64,000 bases of DNA, from the IMG/VR virus record IMGVR_UViG_3300005613_000002, positions 1 through 64,000 of that record, one strand, 5' to 3'. Numbering within the stretch: position 1 is the stretch's first letter; each line of letters opens with the position of its first letter. This stretch comes from a virus. The translations under genes were made by a program, and so were the position numbers. Positions 17,951 through 25,924 of the stretch are shown here, piece by piece. Below the pieces are notes generated by a model. The model was not told the origin of the DNA, ran no database searches, and worked only from the letters and a program-made list of their open reading frames with translations.

Positions 17951-18634
17951 TTATTTCTTTTTGTTTTTTGCTTGTATTTCTCGAATTGTTTCCATAACGA
18001 CTGATTTTATTAAGTCTTTATTTTCTTCTAACACTTCTTTAATCCTTTCAACTGCATACATTTCAAGTATGGTACTTTTTATTGCTTCCTCTACAACAGG
18101 ACCGAAATTTTCGATTAAATAATTATTCACAATACCTTTAACTACCGCCTCATTCATATTTGTTGGTTGTACCTGTTGTTGTGGTTGATTTGGATATTGT
18201 AAATTATTAGGTTGTTGTAAATTATTGGGTTGTTTATGGTTAAAACCATCAATACTTTCAGCTATTGTTTTTTTCCTACCTTTTTCAAATTCAGCAAATA
18301 ATAATTCATCTCTTTCTTGTGATGCACCAATATTATTATTAAATGGTGGAACTACTGTTGTTTTTTCAGGTATATTATTTGCCACTTTTTCATTTATTGG
18401 TAATTTTGTGTCTTCACCATTTTTTTCAGCAACTTTATTTTCAACACTTTTAACTAAAACACTAGATGCGGTATCTTTTCCAGTATTTAACGATTCTACT
18501 AATCCATGTAAAAAACTATCACGAGGTGCTGTATTAGTCACAGTTTCCCCTAATTTAGTCGATACAATATTTTTCCCCATTTTACGGGTATCTATTTCTT
18601 CCCTAAGTTTATTCAGATTGATTTTTTCAGTCAT
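17951..18634 (-). CDS. Hypothetical virion-type protein with Q/N-rich linker
   Basis: 227 residues. A charged N-terminal half is followed by a low-complexity Gln/Asn/Pro segment (about 130-158, PNNLQQPNNLQYPNQPQQQ) and a helical C-terminal domain ending ETIREIQAKNKKK. KKTIAES at about residue 121 matches the (I/L)xE-S prohead-protease pattern. The gene stands alone between a late motif and a strong terminator. A head scaffold or internal protein is conceivable, but the family is unknown. Confidence 0.6.
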   Translation of the reverse strand: MTEKINLNKLREEIDTRKMGKNIVSTKLGETVTNTAPRDSFLHGLVESLNTGKDTASSVLVKSVENKVAEKNGEDTKLPINEKVANNIPEKTTVVPPFNNNIGASQERDELLFAEFEKGRKKTIAESIDGFNHKQPNNLQQPNNLQYPNQPQQQVQPTNMNEAVVKGIVNNYLIENFGPVVEEAIKSTILEMYAVERIKEVLEENKDLIKSVVMETIREIQAKNKKK

Positions 18635-18656
18635 TTTATAATTTTTTACTATTTTT

Positions 18657-18665
18657 TATAAATAC
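18657..18665 (-). promoter_or_regulatory. Late-promoter-like motif GTATTTATA
   Basis: An exact copy 23 bases upstream of the start at 18634, directly after the stop of the WYL-like gene. Confidence 0.5.
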
Positions 18666-18669
18666 TTTA

Positions 18670-19572
18670 TTATTTGAAAAAAGTCTTTTTTTCATAAGGT
18701 ATTGTTGGTGATTCGTTTTCTTTTAGTTTATTTAATTCTTCTTGTCTTTGTTTTTTTGCTATTTCAGAACTATTTTTAAAGAAAGAATCCTCTTTAGGTG
18801 ATTTTTGTTTAACTAATGTATCAAATAAGTTCGTTAATGTACCCACAATTGCATTTTGAGGTACTTTAGTCTTATCTTTGATGTTTATAATATCGAAATC
18901 ATTTCTATTGTTAATAACAACTAAAAAGCTTCCTCTACTTTTCTTATAAACTCTACTTGCTATATCTCTAAGTTTTAATACATCATCAGCAGTTATTTTC
19001 CTATTATTTTTATTTCCACGGGTAAAATCATCCCATTTAGTTTTTCTAATTCCAGCTTGAGTTGGTTCTGTTGGGGCAGTTGGTTCTAAAACGGGTTCAT
19101 TTTTAGATGAAACATATGCAATAATACTTGACATACCTTTATCTGAACCTTCTTTATATTTTGGTGGAATCATTACTGAACCATCATTATTATGAAATCT
19201 TTTACCTGTTGGGTAAACTTTTTCAATTTTATCGATATTAAACATTCGCCACCCGGGTTTTGTCCCACCTTCATCAGTCCAATAATCATGACCATAACTA
19301 TCACTACGTGTTGGTCTTGTATCAAATGTGTGACTGTTTTTTTTATTGTCTTGCCATGCTCTGATTACTCTATTGCCAGACGTTGACACACCAAGGACAT
19401 ACGGTCTAATTGTTCTATACCCTTTTTTATTTTCACCATCACCTGAATAATAAATATACAAATACTCGTGGTTTTCAATATATTTAATAATATCGGCATC
19501 ACTAACACTCTCAGTTAGTAATTTACGAAAATTTTTAATGTTGTCAAATAGTATTTTTACCTCTGTTAACAT
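18670..19572 (-). CDS. WYL-domain-like protein
   Basis: 300 residues. Residues about 30-125 have the order of a WYL domain: YLYIYYSGDGENKKGYRTIR, then PYVLGVSTSGNRVIRAW, then PGWRMFNIDKIEKVYP. WYL domains bind ligands or nucleic acid and often regulate anti-phage or phage-derived functions. The first 21 residues end LLTE before S, which would fit a capsid-targeting peptide cut by a prohead protease. The C-terminal 150 residues are charged and unassigned. Overlap of one base with the 79-residue gene upstream. Confidence 0.55.
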   Translation of the reverse strand: MLTEVKILFDNIKNFRKLLTESVSDADIIKYIENHEYLYIYYSGDGENKKGYRTIRPYVLGVSTSGNRVIRAWQDNKKNSHTFDTRPTRSDSYGHDYWTDEGGTKPGWRMFNIDKIEKVYPTGKRFHNNDGSVMIPPKYKEGSDKGMSSIIAYVSSKNEPVLEPTAPTEPTQAGIRKTKWDDFTRGNKNNRKITADDVLKLRDIASRVYKKSRGSFLVVINNRNDFDIINIKDKTKVPQNAIVGTLTNLFDTLVKQKSPKEDSFFKNSSEIAKKQRQEELNKLKENESPTIPYEKKTFFK

Positions 19573-19811
19573 TATGCAGTACCTGCGTTATATTCTCTAT
19601 TTTTATTATATTTATTTTTCGTTATTGATGATTGTCTGGTTTTAATGTCAGTTGCACCACCTACTTGCCCATTAACTTCACCCTTTCCTGCTTCATCACC
19701 AGTAGATAAAGCATCATCATGACCTGACACATAAACATCTTCTTTATCATAATCATTTCTAGCTACTTCTCTTTCTCTGTATTGTGTACTAATTTCTTCT
19801 AAATTGCTCAT
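19572..19811 (-). CDS. Small hypothetical polar protein
   Basis: 79 residues, strongly polar and Gly/Asp/Lys-rich (start MSNLEEISTQYREREVARND; later GDEAGKGEVNGQVGGATDI). Probably disordered. The GGATDIKTRQSS stretch resembles GGTTDKNAKIGQQ in the 208-residue protein at 20637-21263, hinting at a shared short motif. The stop overlaps the start of the WYL-like gene by one base. Confidence 0.55.
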   Translation of the reverse strand: MSNLEEISTQYREREVARNDYDKEDVYVSGHDDALSTGDEAGKGEVNGQVGGATDIKTRQSSITKNKYNKNREYNAGTA

Positions 19812-19842
19812 GTTTTATTGTTTTAGTTTAATATTATCTAAT

Positions 19843-19851
19843 TATAAATAC
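19843..19851 (-). promoter_or_regulatory. Late-promoter-like motif GTATTTATA
   Basis: An exact copy between the Nudix stop (19856) and the 79-residue gene start (19811). Confidence 0.5.
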
Positions 19852-19855
19852 AAAA

Positions 19856-20644
19856 CTATTCATATTTTACAAAAACCAGCGTGATATATTCTATTAAATG
19901 TGGTACTGTATCTAAATAATCAATTTCACTAATGTCATACCAACCATAATTGGTGTTCTCTTTATCTAAATTTATATCAGAATCATCACCATCAAATCTA
20001 CAAGCAAAAATATGTTCAATACTATCAGAATTTCGTTGTATAGTGAAAGATTTAACAAATTTATTTATTTCTAAATCAGTTTCTTCTTTAATTTCTCTAG
20101 CACATGCTTTTTCTGGTCTTTCACCTTTATCAATCCCACCTCCAACTAATGACCATTTTTTCGGCATCCAACTTTTAGGATAATCTGACCTTTTTAAAAG
20201 AAGAATTTTATTATCCTTATTCATTATAACTGCAACCACATTTTTTGTTGGTTCTTTTTTCTTTTTCTTCTTTGTTGTTTCAGTTAATCTTGGTGTTTGA
20301 TGTGGTTTTAAATCAGTATTCGGATTTCTAGTTATCTGTCTTTTAGTATCTTTAGACCTATCCACAGCATCTCTATCAGCATTTAATGTTCTATCAATAA
20401 ATGATTTCATTAATTCACCACCAGCTAAATTATATTGAGCATTATTATCATTATCTGAATTATAATAATCAAAAAAGTTTTTCAATCTTTTCATTGATTG
20501 ATAAGTAATTTCACCATTTTTTAACATAAATTTAGCACGTTTAACGCCCTCACCATTTGGATTTGATACTAATGTGGTTTGAATTAAATTCAATATTTCA
20601 GGTGGAATCTTATATGTGTTATTATATAGTTCTTTATTAGCCAT
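19856..20644 (-). CDS. Nudix hydrolase with N-terminal extension
   Basis: 262 residues. The Nudix box is GGIDKGERPEKACAREIKEE (about 169-188), matching G-x5-E-x7-REUxEE. The preceding strand KNVVAVIMNKDNKILLLKRS is the usual domain start. About 130 extra N-terminal residues form a helical, Lys-rich region unlike housekeeping Nudix enzymes. Nudix proteins hydrolyse nucleoside diphosphate derivatives; in phages they may act on dNTPs, NAD-type compounds or RNA caps. The exact substrate is not readable. Overlaps the upstream gene by 8 bases. Confidence 0.85.
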   Translation of the reverse strand: MANKELYNNTYKIPPEILNLIQTTLVSNPNGEGVKRAKFMLKNGEITYQSMKRLKNFFDYYNSDNDNNAQYNLAGGELMKSFIDRTLNADRDAVDRSKDTKRQITRNPNTDLKPHQTPRLTETTKKKKKKEPTKNVVAVIMNKDNKILLLKRSDYPKSWMPKKWSLVGGGIDKGERPEKACAREIKEETDLEINKFVKSFTIQRNSDSIEHIFACRFDGDDSDINLDKENTNYGWYDISEIDYLDTVPHLIEYITLVFVKYE

Positions 20645-21263
20645 TACTATTATTTTCTAATAAGTTAATTATTTTATCTGCATCTTTTTTATCCAACTTT
20701 TTAATCCAACCAGCAATTTTTTCCAATTTTTTATCACGAACATCATTAGATTTACTTTTTTTTGTGATTTCGTTTTCTTTCTTTTTATCAACTAAACTAT
20801 CTTCACTAACAACAGTTTCATCTATTTGCTTTGGTGCTTTAAATGCTTTCTCAAAATGACTTTCAACAATTTTTATTATTTTTTTAGCATACGTAACATT
20901 CATTTCTTTACGTGGGTCAATACCGTCAGCAGATATTTTTCGATAATCTGATTTTAATTTCTTTGGGTTTTTATAGTAGAATTTAAGAATCTCAAGATAT
21001 CTATCATACATTAATTCACCTAAATCATTAAGTAAATTAGTTTGTTCTTCATTTTCTTTACCTTCCATAAAAGGCATTAAACTAAATCCAAATCGACCCA
21101 ACATATCATACCTAAATGGTTGTTGTCCAATTTTTGCATTCTTATCTGTTGTCCCACCTGCTTGACTTTCCAAATCTGAACCATTTTTAGGTATAGCATC
21201 ATTACCAATTAATTCACCATTACCATCTATTATTTCTTTTATCTTTTTCTTTTTTATTTCCAT
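20637..21263 (-). CDS. Hypothetical virion-type protein
   Basis: 208 residues: a basic N-terminus (MEIKKKKIKEIIDGNGELIG), a central helical region (LLNDLGELMYDRYLEILKFYY) and a long Lys/Asp-rich tail. I recognise no family. It heads the unit with the Nudix gene (8-base overlap) and has a late motif 14 bases upstream, so a late or virion-associated product is likely. Confidence 0.55.
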   Translation of the reverse strand: MEIKKKKIKEIIDGNGELIGNDAIPKNGSDLESQAGGTTDKNAKIGQQPFRYDMLGRFGFSLMPFMEGKENEEQTNLLNDLGELMYDRYLEILKFYYKNPKKLKSDYRKISADGIDPRKEMNVTYAKKIIKIVESHFEKAFKAPKQIDETVVSEDSLVDKKKENEITKKSKSNDVRDKKLEKIAGWIKKLDKKDADKIINLLENNSNG

Positions 21264-21276
21264 TTCGAAATTTTAT

Positions 21277-21285
21277 TATAAATAC
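21277..21285 (-). promoter_or_regulatory. Late-promoter-like motif GTATTTATA
   Basis: An exact copy 14 bases upstream of the 21263 start and two bases after the DNA polymerase stop. Confidence 0.55.
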
Positions 21286-21287
21286 TA

Positions 21288-24200
21288 TTAAATTCCGTAA
21301 TCAACTTCAAAATCAGAATTATCTGGTTCATTTGCTTTTTCAACTTTATCAATATACATTTCAATCGTTTTAATTACTTCATCACCCATTGCTACTTTTA
21401 ATTTATCAAAAGTGTCATATTCTTTTGGTATATTAAATGCTTCAACAAATTCATTATAGAATTTATCATAATCATAGACATAGGGTTTCTCTACCTCAAC
21501 ATCTGGAAGCACATTATCAATTTCAACTGTTTTTATTTCTTTTAATTCTTCAATATTTTCATCATTCTTAATATATTTCTTATCTAATTCAATCTCAATA
21601 TCGCTTTTAGGTATTTCTATATCTGACCTAACTATTTCCATAAATATCCCATTATACGCACCAACATGATAAGCACTACCTTTTTTAATTAAAACTAAAT
21701 CACCCTTAGTGTAATCATCATTTATTGATTTAATACTAGGCTTCTTCAATTTTATCATCTTTTCATTAAGAAATTTTAACGCATTATCATAAACTTCATA
21801 ATGAACTTTATAATCATCATACATTTTAAAACCATCCCACACTTTTCTTGGGTCATAACCACTTTTATTCCAAAAATCAACTTCAACATGTTCTAAATGT
21901 AATGATTCATCAACACTATCTAAATCATAATTTTTCAATTGTAATTGATCTGAAGTAAATAATTCTTTAATTAAATCACCTTTATTTTTACCCTTTTTTT
22001 CAGTTCTAATTAATATTTTTTCAGCAATTTCAGGGTCAAATCCTGAAATCAACGAACCAATTTTCTTCGAAGTATAACCAACTCTACTATTAAATGCATC
22101 AAGATATTTCTCATAATTATAAGTGCCAGTCATATTTGGGTTTTCCAGTAAATCTTCAGCACTAATTAAAGCTGATGCAAATCTCATTTCGCCAGTTTCT
22201 TTGTCTTTAATCATTTTCGAATCACCATGTGATTTAACATAGCCTGTATTAATATAGTAAACAGTAGAATCTAATTCTGGTTCAGGTGGCATATAATTAA
22301 TGATTAATTTCATTTTATCATCAGGACTTAGTTCACTATCATCAGCATTGAATCCAATATCACCTTTATGTTTTTCAAATAATTCAACCGCTTGTTTTTC
22401 ACGTTGTTGGATTAATAGTTCCATATGAGCTTGCATCCCTTTTTCTCTACCATTTTTATCTTTTCCCCTATGCTTATATGCTGTTAATGTTTGTTTTACT
22501 TTACTCTTACTTGCGATTTTTTTCAATGGAATTTGCATGTATCTTATATCCTCAACATACTTATGATAATAATCAACAAATTCCTTTCCTTTACCATGTA
22601 AAATTAAATCAAAACCATTATCAAGAAATTCTTCAATATATTCCGACATAGTTTTAGATTTAATGGTATTACCAGTTAATTTGATTTTCTCCTTCATTTC
22701 ACCAGTTTTTTTATCCTTATATTCTGAAAGTAAGGCATAATTAATTCTAGCAAGATTCAAACAACTAATAAATTCACCATCATCATCAACTGCCATATAT
22801 GGTTTAGGCATTTCTTCCTCGTTAAATTTTTCAATAAGTGCTTGAATACCTGTTTCACCTTTATATTGCCACATTTCATCAATAGGTCTTTCATTTTCTT
22901 CTATTACTGTTTTATCATCTCTAACTCTAATATTTGATAATTCAGGAATTTGGAAATTTACACCATCAGTTACCGCCAATAATGGAATACAACCATAATC
23001 ATTAAACCATTTAATTGCATGTCTCAATTGAATTCGTGCAACACAAGTAATTCTACCAGCACAAATATTATCAGACCAGTTAAAACTTATGTGAGAACCT
23101 AACGCACCAAATAATGAGTTATTCAAAATTTTAATCGGTAATTGTTTAACTTTAAATTTTGCTCTATCTTCTGGAGTAAGCGTACCTTCTTTAAATTTAA
23201 TATATGCTTCATGGTCAATCTCTGCCAATAATTTTATTTCTTCCTCATTAAGTTCAAGATATGCTGCTAATTTCTTATAAATATTACGAGTTGTTGTCAT
23301 ATATAACAACATTTTTTCCATAACAGCAGTAATATCAAACATTGGGAATACCCTATCGGTTAATTGAATCATTGGATACAATGATGCATAATCAATCTTG
23401 ATAATTCTTTCTGAATAACCCTTTTTAAATGTTCTAGCTAAACCACCACTAAAATGTTCATAAGTATCAGGTATTGGTACAGCTAAATCATTCTCATAAC
23501 TCCATGCAGTCAACAATAAATTCCAAATAGATGCAGTACCCATCGTACATACACGATGAAAATTGGTAGGAACTATTTTAGCCAACATAAATGATGATTG
23601 ATTATATAATTCATCAACCTGTTCAGTTTCCCATAAATCATCAAGTAGGTATTGTCTAAGTAATATTTTACCACTAATAAACGTAATTTTTTTATTTGGT
23701 AGTGCTTCTTTTCTAAACCACTCAACAAATTCTTTATCAGCAGAAAGATATTTCTTTTTAAATTCTAAATGCTTTTCATCACTTAAAATCTTTTTATTAG
23801 CTTGAAGCTTATACATTTTCCTGCCTGTTTCTTGGAATTCATCAGGAATTTGTATGTACTCATTATTACTTTCATTAACCAAAAAAACTTTATTTTCAGA
23901 ATAAAACTTACCAATTGAATTATCTTCTCCTTTTATGTAAGTCCTATTTGGTTTAGCAATTTTTTCATATTTTGCGATATTTTTTAAGCCAACTGATTTA
24001 ATTTCAGTATTCATAGCAGCAGTTTTTTTTGCTGCGTGCATAATATCAATAATTGAATAACCCCACATTTCTGTAGCAGTATATTTATCAGCATTATTTC
24101 CGTACTTAACAGAAGTATTTCCTTTTCTACGTAATTTTGCTTTTGGGTTTAATCCAACAGGTAATGCGTTAATATCCATTCCTAGAATTTCTGCTCTACC

Positions 24201-24983
24201 CAAAATATAATCAAAATCAAAATTTTCTGAGTTATATCCTGCAATAATTGCAGGTCTTTTCAATTCGATTAAATTAAAAAAATCTTGAATTAATCTGATT
24301 TCTGATTCATCATCATCAATTTTATCGACCTCTAACACAATATTCAAATCTCGATTATCTTTAACACCAATAGCAAACATTCTCGAAATTTGATATCTTA
24401 AACCAGTTGTTTCAATATCAAAAGTAATTCTATGTACATCTTTATATTCCTCTAAACCTTTAAATAATCTTGATTTAGTTGAAATAAAAAATTGGTCAGT
24501 TGTTTTTAGTGTATGAAATAAATCACGATTTGGATAAACGAAATCACCATTATTCTTTTTCAGAAATTTACCACGTTCATCTTTAGCTTTTTCATATGGA
24601 TTTATCCCACCATTTTTAATGAAATCAAGAATATGTTTATATGATTTATTTGATGTTAATTTATAACAATATCCATCAGTTAATCTTTGCTGATTACCTG
24701 TTTTTAATTTAGTGATAGTAACACCAAACAAATTCTGCATACTCTTAAAACGTTCATCAGAATATCCATCATAGAATTTATGACCAGTTTTGGATAAATC
24801 TTTCATATACATGAAAGGTTCATATCTAACATCTATAATTTTCTTTTCTTTATTAGGTTCATGAATGACGCATTTTGCAACATTAGTCCTAGAATCAGTT
24901 TCTACATTAACTAAATATTTTAAGTCATCATTATAACCTTCAAGAAAACCTTTTATTTCACCTAATACATTTAATTTATCCAT
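21288..24983 (-). CDS. 43: Family-B DNA polymerase, T4 gp43-like
   Basis: 1231 residues, longer than T4 gp43 (898). The 3'-5' exonuclease motif I is RITFDIETTG (D189/E191) and motif II is GYNSENFDFDYI (250-260). Polymerase motif A is KIDYASLYPMIQ (D531), motif B ILNNSLFGALG (619-629), and motif C reads LLAVTDGVNF (D673). Motif C thus keeps the second Asp but has Val where YxDTDS enzymes have the first. About 560 residues follow motif C, far more than in T4, and the extreme C-terminus is acidic. It is the genome replicase, co-transcribed behind the SNF2 helicase and QueC-like genes. Confidence 0.93.
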   Translation of the reverse strand: MDKLNVLGEIKGFLEGYNDDLKYLVNVETDSRTNVAKCVIHEPNKEKKIIDVRYEPFMYMKDLSKTGHKFYDGYSDERFKSMQNLFGVTITKLKTGNQQRLTDGYCYKLTSNKSYKHILDFIKNGGINPYEKAKDERGKFLKKNNGDFVYPNRDLFHTLKTTDQFFISTKSRLFKGLEEYKDVHRITFDIETTGLRYQISRMFAIGVKDNRDLNIVLEVDKIDDDESEIRLIQDFFNLIELKRPAIIAGYNSENFDFDYILGRAEILGMDINALPVGLNPKAKLRRKGNTSVKYGNNADKYTATEMWGYSIIDIMHAAKKTAAMNTEIKSVGLKNIAKYEKIAKPNRTYIKGEDNSIGKFYSENKVFLVNESNNEYIQIPDEFQETGRKMYKLQANKKILSDEKHLEFKKKYLSADKEFVEWFRKEALPNKKITFISGKILLRQYLLDDLWETEQVDELYNQSSFMLAKIVPTNFHRVCTMGTASIWNLLLTAWSYENDLAVPIPDTYEHFSGGLARTFKKGYSERIIKIDYASLYPMIQLTDRVFPMFDITAVMEKMLLYMTTTRNIYKKLAAYLELNEEEIKLLAEIDHEAYIKFKEGTLTPEDRAKFKVKQLPIKILNNSLFGALGSHISFNWSDNICAGRITCVARIQLRHAIKWFNDYGCIPLLAVTDGVNFQIPELSNIRVRDDKTVIEENERPIDEMWQYKGETGIQALIEKFNEEEMPKPYMAVDDDGEFISCLNLARINYALLSEYKDKKTGEMKEKIKLTGNTIKSKTMSEYIEEFLDNGFDLILHGKGKEFVDYYHKYVEDIRYMQIPLKKIASKSKVKQTLTAYKHRGKDKNGREKGMQAHMELLIQQREKQAVELFEKHKGDIGFNADDSELSPDDKMKLIINYMPPEPELDSTVYYINTGYVKSHGDSKMIKDKETGEMRFASALISAEDLLENPNMTGTYNYEKYLDAFNSRVGYTSKKIGSLISGFDPEIAEKILIRTEKKGKNKGDLIKELFTSDQLQLKNYDLDSVDESLHLEHVEVDFWNKSGYDPRKVWDGFKMYDDYKVHYEVYDNALKFLNEKMIKLKKPSIKSINDDYTKGDLVLIKKGSAYHVGAYNGIFMEIVRSDIEIPKSDIEIELDKKYIKNDENIEELKEIKTVEIDNVLPDVEVEKPYVYDYDKFYNEFVEAFNIPKEYDTFDKLKVAMGDEVIKTIEMYIDKVEKANEPDNSDFEVDYGI

Positions 24984-24988
24984 TTATT

Positions 24989-25912
24989 TTATATATAATT
25001 TTCACTACCAATTAGACATTCTGAATTACTTAATGAAATTGAAATCTTATCCGACTTTATTTCAACACTAGCATCACCATCATTTGATGGCATTGGGTCT
25101 GAATTATATTTTGATGATTCTTTATTCAACATTTCTTCTTCAGCCATTATTTGTTCTCTTTTTTTCATATAGTCCTCACCATTTTCATCGACAACCCTAT
25201 AACCATGTCTATGTATTTCATTAACTTTGTCATGTAACATTTGTTCCTTGTAATTTTCAGGATAATTATTAGACTCATAATAATTAGTGGAAATTATTGT
25301 TTTACATGGAATACAACAACAACACGGTTTATATTCAATAAATTCATTATCTTTTGTTGATTCAATAATACGTGGATTTTCACAAGTATATATTAAATCC
25401 ATATATTTTTTCGGTAAATCTTTAGCCATTTGCCATTTTTTCATTTTTGATAATGGAAACACCAAAGGTATCATTTTATCACAAATAGATTGATATGATT
25501 TATAAATTTTTTTTATATCATTTAAATATGGAATTGCGTCATCATTGGAAACGTATCCAATTTGTATTTCATCCACCTTTAAACTTTGTAAAAAAACAAC
25601 ACCAAACATCCAAATTGGTATCTGTTTAAAATATAAACTATCTTCACAAATATTAACATTCACACTTGCAGCATATTCAACATCATGTAGCAACTTTTCA
25701 TCACATTTATATGTATCATCATTAGAATTGAATTCATCTTGAAATTCTTTCATTAATAAACCAACACGATTCTTTTCCATCATGACTTTATTATAATTGT
25801 TTTGAATTTCAATATAAATCGGAATTACAGTATTTCCATCCTTTAAATTTTTCCATACCAAATAGGTAGAATCTAACCCACTTGAAAATAAAATAGCAAC
25901 TCTTTTACTCAT
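24989..25912 (-). CDS. QueC-like PP-loop ATPase
   Basis: 307 residues. The PP-loop SSGLDSTY (about 10-17) at the N-terminus and a C-terminal Cys cluster (YTCENP, then KPCCCCIPCKTI) match QueC-type 7-cyano-7-deazaguanine synthases and their relatives, where the cysteines bind zinc. Known phages use this pathway to build 7-deazaguanine in DNA against restriction. Other pathway genes (queD, queE, folE, transglycosylase) are not in this window. It lies 5 bases before polB and 12 after the SNF2 gene, in a replication operon, consistent with DNA modification. Another PP-loop amidotransferase role remains possible. Confidence 0.72.
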   Translation of the reverse strand: MSKRVAILFSSGLDSTYLVWKNLKDGNTVIPIYIEIQNNYNKVMMEKNRVGLLMKEFQDEFNSNDDTYKCDEKLLHDVEYAASVNVNICEDSLYFKQIPIWMFGVVFLQSLKVDEIQIGYVSNDDAIPYLNDIKKIYKSYQSICDKMIPLVFPLSKMKKWQMAKDLPKKYMDLIYTCENPRIIESTKDNEFIEYKPCCCCIPCKTIISTNYYESNNYPENYKEQMLHDKVNEIHRHGYRVVDENGEDYMKKREQIMAEEEMLNKESSKYNSDPMPSNDGDASVEIKSDKISISLSNSECLIGSENYI

Positions 25913-25924
25913 TTATTTAAATAT

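Noticed and set aside
7183-18641. Several plus-strand open frames (e.g. 7183-7656, 14615-14932, 18225-18641)
   Set aside because: All lie opposite well-supported minus-strand genes and have low-complexity Ser/Phe/Leu composition expected from antisense of Lys/Glu-rich genes.
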